DNA of 64,000 nucleotides, from contig NW_018344015.1 in assembly GCF_002099425.1 (NCBI RefSeq), positions 7,788,001 through 7,852,000 of the forward strand, written 5' to 3'. Position 1 is the first letter of the stretch; each line of letters opens with the position of its first letter. This document shows positions 56,220-64,000 of the stretch, piece after piece. The stretch comes from Phascolarctos cinereus. Taxonomy: Eukaryota > Chordata > Mammalia > Diprotodontia > Phascolarctidae. A program made the translations under genes and the position numbers. A model generated the notes under the pieces. It saw only the letters and a list, made by a program, of their open reading frames with translations. It was not told where the DNA came from and did not search any database.

Positions 56220-56820
56220 TTTTTTCTAATGTGGATCACATGTATTCATGGATCAAAGACATCCTCTATGAGGATATTAGAAGGAAAAAGCCAGTGTTTT
56301 TTTCGAAATGATATTCCGTAGTGGATCACATCTTTACCATACAAATGACTGAAGAATATAGAAAGTATAAGATCCCACTGTACTTTCTGTTGATTATAAA
56401 ATAGTATTTGATTTAATAGAACAAAATGTACCTTCAAGGCTTTCTTCCAAAAAGGTATTCTTCCATTCATACTTTAAAAACATTTAAGATTCTTTGAAAG
56501 ATATAACAGTAGGAAGTACTTTGCTCAGGAACCTTGTGAGCATAAACACTAGACAAAGCATAAAATGTGGAGATGTGCACTAGTTAGAAATCTAGTGTAG
56601 GTTTTATATCATATGTGGTGAGATCTTCCATCTCTGCAAATGACATGATGCCAGTTGCATTACAACATTGCAGAGCCTCCTGGAGGAAATCTATAACCAT
56701 TTAAAAGAGTTTGACCTGACCTTCCACAAAGGAAAGACTGGGTGAATGAAGACTGTCTATTGCTAAATTACAGAATGCTGTTGGATGGACGAGCATATTA
56801 TCGAGCTTGCTTCTTAGTGT
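56220..56820 (+). mobile_element. RTE-type LINE reverse transcriptase remnant
   Basis: Frames read DHIFTIQMTEEYRKYKIPLY near 56,325-56,385 and NHLKEFDLTFHKGKTG with ECCWMDEHIIEL near 56,697-56,810. These match conserved stretches of RTE-clade (BovB-like) reverse transcriptase as known in marsupials. Several stops and shifts; both ends are missing. Confidence 0.7.
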
Positions 56821-56823
56821 ATG

Positions 56824-56825
<2 letters not shown>

Positions 56826-56855
<30 letters not shown>
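56826..56855. repeat. (AC)n microsatellite
   Basis: About 15 AC units directly after the RTE remnant, a common position for LINE tail-derived microsatellites. A TA/CA-rich tract also lies at 57,348-57,395. Confidence 0.9.
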
Positions 56856-56856
<1 letters not shown>

Positions 56857-58239
56857 CTGGAATAGATAATGTGAATGGACAGTGAGTTGGGTTCACAATT
56901 AGACAGAAAGAGAGCAGTCTTTGCTTTTAGGAAATTGCAAAGCTTTTATAATGAGCTGATTTCTTTTTCTAGATTAACAAAGGACCACATTTTTCTTTTT
57001 TTTTTTTTAGACTCAAACACCAGAACTCAAATACAGAATAGAAAAAAGAAAAAGAAACATATCATAAACTTAAATATTGAAACTTAAATACAAAGTAAGA
57101 AAAGAAAAAAAAGCATGTTATGTGCACAGCAGAACGTAAGAGAGGATTCACAATATATAGCAATAAATTTTCATTTTAAGAAAGCCCATATGATAAATAC
57201 TACATGTTGTGTTGAGAGTTGTCCGTCTTTTTTTTTGCTTCCTTGTAAGTTTTCTTTTGTTCTCTGCTGTGCATTTTTTACTTTGTTCTTTTTCCTCCCT
57301 TCTTCCCTACCTCCACCCCTGAAGGATATAATTAAGTGTGGATATATTTATATATATATACATATATACACATACATACATATATGTAGACATATGCTTT
57401 CCCAGGACCACATTTTTAATACCAACATTTTGCTAATATCGTTATTTAACTATAAGACATGGAAAATAGTAATCTCCAAAGAATTGAGAGTGAGTATCCC
57501 ACAGAGGGCAATGGAGAGGTGTGTGGTGGCAGTAAGCAGGCTGTAACATATAACCAGTGAAGAACTTTGAAGAATAGTATTGAAGGAAAATGTGTAATGG
57601 AAAATTCTAGTGCATTTCCTCTGTTGATTATTTCCAATTTGTCCTGTATATAGCTTGTTTGTAAATAGTTGTTTGCATTTTATCTCTATCATTAGACTGT
57701 AAACTCCTTGAATCTCTTACATTTCTTTATATCCCTAGCACTTAGCACAGTACCTGGCACATAGTAGGTCCTGAAAAAGAAAATTGCCTGGTCACATGTT
57801 AATGGCAAGGATTATCCTGTTAGTGGACAGCCAAAGTGCTCTACTGATATCCTTTTGATGTCAGGAGAAACCAAGGAAGCCTCTACTACATTGAATATAT
57901 CACTTGGGGAGAAGTTAAGAGAAAACCTGGATGAGTATTGTGCAGGAGGGACAGGGATGGGTGGATTGGGATTTCTATCATTGCATATTGATGAGATCAC
58001 AGAGCCATGTTAAATATTTATTCTGTATGTATATGTACATATATTATTTACTTATCTATTTGCCTGTTGTTTTCCCCCACAAGGGAAAGAAATATTTGAT
58101 TTTTTTCCCTTTGTATTCCCAGTGCCAAAGTAAACATTTGTTGAATTGAAAGGTTTTGTACGGGGTAGGTGTTGGTTTGGAGTGGGCACAGACAGCAATT
58201 AAATCACATATCTACCAAAGTACAGTATTTTAAAATAAG

Positions 58240-60865
58240 TGTCTTGAGAAATGGAGACATCATGGCAGAATAGTAGGAAGCAGTACAGGAAACCCTATCT
58301 TCAAAAATTCCTCCTAACATCTAGAAAATGCATTAAGACTGAATCCTGATGGAGGAAATCTGAAAAAGACCACAGTGAATTCTTTGTCCAGCCCAGCTTA
58401 CCATAGAGAGACATAAAAGGAATTTTAGGGATATTGGGGACAGGTCCAGCTAGTGCCCAGGGAGAGGCTGTGCACTTGGGCAAGACAAAGTCTGAAACCC
58501 ACACTGGAACTTTACTAAACCCATACCAAGGCACTTCAGTGGGGACAAATATGAATTGGTAGCTATGTTGCCCACTTTCCAGTTCTGAGTCATAGATTCA
58601 TGATGGCTTGCAAAGGGGACTTGTGCAAGGGAGTGGTATTCCTGAGTAAAAGGCCCTAGGGTGCATATGGAAAAAGGAAGAAGTTTAGAAGCCAGTAGCT
58701 GCAGAGATATAGCTCAGATCCCAGGCACAAAGCAGTATCACTTCCAGCATCTTCCTGGCCTGCAGAAGAATAATCAAGGCAGGAATCCTTGACCAGAGGG
58801 GAGCCTAAAATTATGCCACATTTCACTAACAGGGCTTTCCAGCTAGCTGATAGGGGCATGCAGTTTACTTTCACTCAGACCCAAACTCAGAAAGGGAACT
58901 TGCAGGTCTCAGAACTGGGGAGGTCAGGGGGCAGGGGGCACTTCAGAAATTAGACTTTGCTCTGGATTGAAACACTTCAGGAGCGCTGAAAGCTTGCAGG
59001 TCTCCAACCCCGAGAAAGCAGCAAAAGGACCAACCTAATTTTTCTCTTGAGGAGTGTGGCGGAGTCCAGCCCTAACATCAAATCTGAAGTGAGGAAGTAA
59101 GCTGGAAGAATAGGCAACAAACAAAGAGTACCCCACCATAATAATTTATTAAGGTGGCAGGGATGCTCAAGACATGAACACTGAGAATGACTCAAAAATA
59201 TCTTCAACCGGTACTTCAAAGAGAACCAAAGGTCAGGTACAAACAACTAGAATTCCTGGAATAAATGAAACAAAATTAAAAAAAAAAGAACTAAAAGAAG
59301 TTTTATAGATGTAATGAGAGTGCTTGAAAAATTTGGAAAGGAAATGAGAGCTATAGTAGAATTACTAATAGAATTAACATAGCACCAGATATAAAACCTT
59401 GTTGAAGCAACAAACTCTTTGAAAATTCAAATGGACTAAATAGAAGCCATGACTCCATGAGGCAATAAAAATATTAAAACAAAGTCAAAAGGCCAAAAAA
59501 ATAAAATGTAAAGTATTTCATGGCAAAAACAACTGACTTGATAAGCAAATAGAGGAGAAAAAAAATCAAAGAACCATTGGACTATTTGAATGCCATGGGA
59601 AAAAAAAAGCCTAGACATTATATTTCAAAAAATCTTAAAAGAAAATTGCTTAGATCTCCTAGAACCTGAGGGCAAAATCTAAATAGAAAGAATCCATTAG
59701 TTACCTCCCAATAGAAACCCCTAAATAAAAACTGTCAGGAATATCATAGATATAATCCAGAGCTTCCAGATCAAAGAAAAAAAATACTGCAAGCAGCCAG
59801 AAAGAAAGAATTCAAGTAGTGAAGAGCCATAGTGACGATCACACATGGTTTAACATCTATCCCTATAAATGAGTGGAGAACTTGGAATACAATATTCTAG
59901 AAGGCAAAGTGTATGATCTTATAGCCTAGAATAACTTATCCAGCAAAATTGAGTATAATGCTAAAGAATAAAATAGACTTTTGATGAAATAGAGGATTCC
60001 TGAACTTTCCTGAAAAAAGACCAGAGCTTTGGAGAAATTTTGAAGTTCTTCACAGGAGTGAAGAGAAACATGAAAAGGTTAACATGAATGAACAATGACA
60101 GAAGGACTAAACATTCAAATATGGGAGATGACATGTGTCCCCTCTGAACCTTTATCATCATCAGGGTTCATAGAGGAAGTACAATTAAACAAAGCTTGTG
60201 AGTGGTTCTGTTATTCTTGATCTTAAGAAAAGAATGGAAAGAGGGAAACAGGAATACATTGAGGGGGAAGGGAAAGGAAAGTTAGGGAAAATTGTCTCAT
60301 AATGAAGGTGTGCAACACTATACAAACAAGGAGGAGGAATAGGTGACTGACAATTGAATCTTACTGTCATCTGAATTGGTCAAAAGAAGGAAGAATACCC
60401 ATACACAATTGGGTACAGAAATATGTTTCATTCAACGGGAATATAGGAGGGAAAGGGGAAAAAGAAAAAAGGGGGGAGAATTAGACGAAACGTTTAAGAT
60501 TGAGGGAAAGATTAGTCCTAAGCAACACAAATTCTAAGGATATACAGTAATATTTATAGTTCTTTTTGAGGTGGCAAAGGATGGGAATCTGAAGGCGTAA
60601 CCATGAAGAGGGAAATGGATGAATAAGTTTGGTATATAAGAGGACTAATGATGAAACATGCTACCCATTTCCTGATAGAGAGGACTAAGAATACAGACTG
60701 AGAATTTTTTTTTTCCAGACATGGCCAGTGTGGATTGACAGTTTTGATTGACTCTATGTGTTTGTAATGAGTTTTGTTTTTCTTGTGTTCTTGGTAGGGG
60801 TGGGGTTTGAGGTGGGAGGGAAAGAAGGATAAATCTTCACTAAAAACAAAATATTAAAAAAAACT
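58240..60865 (+). mobile_element. Degenerate plus-strand L1/half-L1
   Basis: Starts near GAGACATCATGGCAGAATAG, an L1 5' end motif, with a long leader, then ORF1-like remnants (RTIGLFECHGKKK, IIFQ-like and CKQPERKN-like codons near 59,570-59,820) and a TTTATAGTTCTTTTTGAGGT 3' region, ending in an A-rich tail. Heavily decayed. In the sense orientation of ASB3. Confidence 0.6.
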
Positions 60866-61143
60866 AAAGTAAGTGTCTTAATACAATTCTAATAAATTTT
60901 ATCCTGAGGGACAGATTTTTAAAAATTGCCTTTAGGTTAGGCTATAGGCACAAACTCTAATCTAAATGTAGGTTATTTTCCACCTTTCCATTTCTCCTGC
61001 TTATAATGGTTGAAATGCTGGGCTGGTCCATTGGACACAATTAATTTCTAAATGTGTTCTTTGTTGTCCTTAATGAAATAGACTTGTAGCACAATTGATA
61101 ACTTGTGAATTCTTCTCCCCCTTCCCCCCTTTCTATTTTCCAG
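60866..61143. other. End of ASB3 intron 1
   Basis: Unique-looking sequence ending in the polypyrimidine tract and acceptor (CCCCCTTTCTATTTTCCAG) of the first ASB3 coding exon. Confidence 0.7.
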
Positions 61144-61353
61144 ATCAGTCTGAAGGAATGGATTTTACAGAGGCTTACTCAGATACATGTTCTGCTGTAG
61201 GCCTTGCTGCCAGGGAAGGAAATGTAAAAACCCTAAGGAAACTGCTCAAGAAAGGATGTAGTGTTGACGTTGCTGACAACAGAGGATGGATGCCAATTCA
61301 TGAAGCAGCTTATCACAATTCTGTAGAATGTTTACGGCTGTTAATTCGTTCAG
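61144..61353 (+). CDS. ASB3: ASB3 first coding exon (ankyrin repeats 1-2)
   Basis: ASB3 is an ankyrin-repeat, SOCS-box protein that acts as a substrate adaptor for cullin-RING (CUL5/Elongin) ubiquitin ligases (family knowledge). The acceptor TTCTATTTTCCAG ends at 61,143, 14 leader bases follow, and the ATG is at 61,158. The exon encodes 65 residues plus one base: [39 protein letters not shown] and [20 protein letters not shown], nearly identical to human ASB3. It covers ankyrin repeat 1 and most of repeat 2. The donor is TTCAG followed by GTAAAG, phase 1, as needed for the DSSENYIK continuation known in human. In-frame translation upstream of the acceptor is intronic. No further ASB3 exon was found before the right edge, so the gene is partial here. 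Confidence 0.95.
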
Positions 61354-62139
61354 GTAAAGTCAGGTTGAGGTATGGATAATTGGACTCACTAAGTTGTTGC
61401 TTGGTTTTATGGTTCACTGTCACTTATTATCAAAAGTGTTTTCTTTTTCTTCTGTACAAAAATATCATTGAAGGGTCATTTGAAGATTGGTGAGATCCCC
61501 TGATCTTCCTGCAGTAAGTAATATTGTGCTAGGGAAAGAGATTATGAAGTAACCTGAGCAGATATACCTGACTAACTTATTTTTATTGTCATAACCAAGT
61601 AAAATGCCAAAAAAGGAGTCAGGTATTTTATATTTTAAAAAGTCAGTGGTTTTACTTCTCTCCACCTTTCCAAAACAAAAAGGGCAGTGTCCTATTTGAA
61701 TTAGGAGATGTGGTTGTGTTTGATATATACTATATTTTATCTTTATCTCTTTTCAGTTTTCCTTATTTTGGGCAAGCTGGTCAATTGCTTTGACTTTACT
61801 ATATTACTACATGTTCTTTTATTTAACCCACAAGCTAATAAACTTATTAGACAAATATCCATTGTCAATGGAAAGACTAATTTTGAGTAAGTTAGAAGAA
61901 GATGACTTAACTTGATAGCTTGGCAGCTAAGTTCCTACCAGGTCTATGGAATTTCCTTCATTTTACCTTCCTATCTTAGGAAGTTGAAATTCATCAGCTT
62001 AACCTTTTGTTTTCATGGAGAGGGAAATATTTTCTGATAGTGGTACACTGTGTGGTCAGTTTTGTTTTTACCAGTTAAGACACATTCTTCTTTTCCTTAA
62101 TCGCTAAGAATTATTCATTAAAAAAAACCCAAAACATTT
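61354..62139. other. Start of ASB3 intron 2, no recognised feature
   Basis: AT-rich sequence after the ASB3 donor. No second coding exon (expected to start near DSSENYIK) was found before the right edge. Confidence 0.6.
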
Positions 62140-63370
62140 CTGTATATACAGCAGAACATAAAAACTATGTATATTTTTGTATTCATAGTATGAAACTATG
62201 AATGTTATTTTATAGTGTGTGCTTTTAAAAAAAGGATATAATAAATTCTAAATGTTACTTTCAAAACTGACCTGCTTGTCTGTGCTTCCATCTGAACTTC
62301 GTTCTATTCTCTTATGTGCATTAACATTTTTTTGATGGCTTTTTTTTGGGGGGGTATCTCTATTGCTAATCCTCTCTCCTGACCTCTTTGGTTAATTAAA
62401 AACTGAGAGAAAGAGGAAAAAAAAGCACCTTGTAAACAATAACCAGAATCAAGCAAAACTAACCTACATGGTGACAATGTCCAGAAATATATTTCTGTGC
62501 ACCTTGTGTCCATTATCTTTTCATTAGGAGACAACATGTTTCATTATAAATCCTCTGGAGACATAGTCATTTCATTCATCAGATTTCTTATGTCATTCAA
62601 ATTTTTTTCTTTACAGTGTTGCTGTGCTTGTACAAATTACTCTTCTGTGTCAATTCATACTATTCAGGATTCTCTGAAATTGTTTGTTTTGTCATTTCTT
62701 ACAGGGCAGTATTTCATTATACTTATATCACGGTTTGTTCAGCTATTCCCCAATTGTCTTAGGAAGCAATCTAAGGCCCCTTTTAGATTCAGTTCTTTTT
62801 TTTTCCCCTCTCCATTTTAATTCCCATTCAGGATCAGGAATTTTGTTTTTCTTGGGACTATTCCCTTTCTGATATTATTTTCCCTCTTACCTCTGTCTTT
62901 TCCCTACACCTGGTAATTTCCCTGTTGAGTTTGACGTATTTCTACACTAAATTATTTGTTTAAGTGTGTGGGTGTTTGCACATGCATGTTCAACCTCCTT
63001 TGTTTCAGATAAGATTGCATCCATCTGATGCCTACTTCCCCCTAGTTTGTATATTCTTTACTCATCCATGCCAAGTATGAGAAATAGCAAGTTCTTTTCT
63101 TCTCTTCCTTTCTACACTGGAGTATTTCTCTTACACTTCCTTCTCTTGTAATGGAATAAATATCATCCCTAGGACCTTTATTTTTCATATTTAACTCCTT
63201 CAGTACTCTCTGAAGACAAAGTTCCAAGGGGGCACTTGTTTCTTCTCTCTCTCATAAAATATTAGAACTGTATCATTCCAGAGCGCCTTCCAGTTGCTCA
63301 AATAAATTACTTTATTAGTTTCCTCTGTACTCGTGTTTATATTTCAAAATTTCTACTCAGCTCTGATCTT
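62140..63370 (-). mobile_element. L1/half-L1 3' portion
   Basis: Antisense L1 3' UTR (shared with 10.7-11.1 kb), decayed ORF2 end (GTTCAGCTATTCCCCAATTG at about 62,740) and a pyrimidine-rich tail reaching GTATTTCTACACTAAATT and ATCATCCCTAGGACC, as in the half-L1 copies. Confidence 0.6.
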
Positions 63371-63394
63371 TTTGTTAGAAGTGCTTGAAAGGCC

Positions 63395-64000
63395 TTCTTT
63401 TTTTTTTCTTAATTTATTTTTAGCTTTCAACATTCACTTCCATAAGCTTTTGAATTTAAAATTTTTCTCTCCTCTCCCCAACGCAGTGTGCAATCTGATA
63501 TAGGCTCTACATATACGTTCCTATTAAACATATTTTCACATTAGTCGTGTTGTGAGGGAGAATTGGAACCAATAGGAAGAACCATAATAAAGAGGAAATA
63601 AAACAAAACAGAAGGGAAAAAAAGAGCAAATAGTATACTTCGATCTGCTTTCAAACTCAATAGTTCTTTCTCTGGATGTGGATAGCATTTCCCATTATGA
63701 GACTTTTGGAGATGTCTTAGATTCTTGCATTGCTGAGAAGGGCTAAGTCTATCAAATTAGTCATTGCACAACGTGGTTGTAACTGTGTACAACATTTTCC
63801 TGATTTTGCTCACTTCACTCAGTATCAGTCCATACAAGTCTTTCCAGGTTTTTCTGAAGTTCCACCTACTCATCATTTCTTACAGCACAATAGTATTCTG
63901 TTACATTCATATACCACAACTTTGTGTTCAGCCATTCCGCAATTGATGGCCATCCCCTCAATTTCCAATTCTTTGCCACCACAGAAAGAGCTCCTATAAA
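63395..64000 (-). mobile_element. L1 3' UTR and ORF2 end, continuing past the window
   Basis: From a T-rich 3' end (CTTTCAACATTCACTTCC) through GGATGTGGATAGCATTTCCC, TTTCCAGGTTTTTCTGAAGT and CAGCCATTCCGCAATTGATG to the right edge, antisense L1 ORF2 3' sequence without obvious breaks in order. The rest of the element is outside. Confidence 0.75.

Noticed and set aside
1-64000. CRISPR array, operon, phage, insertion sequence or other bacterial-type system
   Set aside because: No regularly spaced repeats, no clustered same-strand open frames and no bacterial codon pattern. Splice sites and marsupial retroelements show a vertebrate nuclear origin.

Overview
This is a stretch of vertebrate nuclear DNA, almost certainly from a marsupial. 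It has spliced genes with short exons and long introns. It carries a dense load of marsupial-type tRNA-derived SINEs (head near GGGCAGCTAGGTGG, middle near AGTCAGGAGGACCTGAGTTC), marsupial-type LINE-1 and ORF1-only half-L1 copies, L2 and RTE remnants, and a few LTR fossils. The short SINE class resembles one abundant in Australian marsupials, but I cannot name the species.

Three host genes are recognised from exon translations and splice sites, in the gene order known from human 2p16.2. ERLEC1 (minus strand) runs from a CpG island near 23.9 kb towards base 1. Its first eight coding exons are here (about 295 residues: signal peptide, first MRH lectin domain, linker), and the rest lies beyond the left edge. 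ASB3 (plus strand) starts head-to-head from the same CpG island with a noncoding exon ending near 24,315. Its first coding exon is at 61,144-61,353 after a 36.8-kb intron, and the rest lies beyond the right edge. CHAC2 (minus strand, three exons, complete 184-residue product) sits inside ASB3 intron 1, in antisense, with its own CpG promoter near 42.6 kb.

Layout: 1-23.7 kb is ERLEC1 exons and introns with SINEs, L1 and L2. 23.5-24.4 kb is the shared bidirectional CpG promoter. 24.4-34.2 kb is ASB3 intron rich in L2, SINEs, one LTR fossil and a 5' piece of a half-L1. 34.2-42.6 kb is CHAC2. 42.7-61.1 kb is ASB3 intron with two large half-L1 copies (43.8-48.4 and 50.7-53.7 kb), a solo LTR, an RTE fragment, a hAT-like MITE and a plus-strand degenerate L1. 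61.1-64 kb is the first ASB3 coding exon and antisense L1 tails.

The genes are not an operon. ERLEC1 is an ER lectin of ER-associated degradation, CHAC2 a cytosolic gamma-glutamylcyclotransferase that degrades glutathione, and ASB3 an ankyrin/SOCS-box substrate adaptor of a ubiquitin ligase. I found no new multi-gene system. The more unusual signals are structural: an insertion apparently copied from elsewhere in a half-L1, a half-L1 with target duplications and no ORF2, a 3'-truncated L1 insert without an A-tail, a 7SL-like pseudogene, a mariner-type MITE, and a 41-base ERLEC1 microexon with a GC donor.
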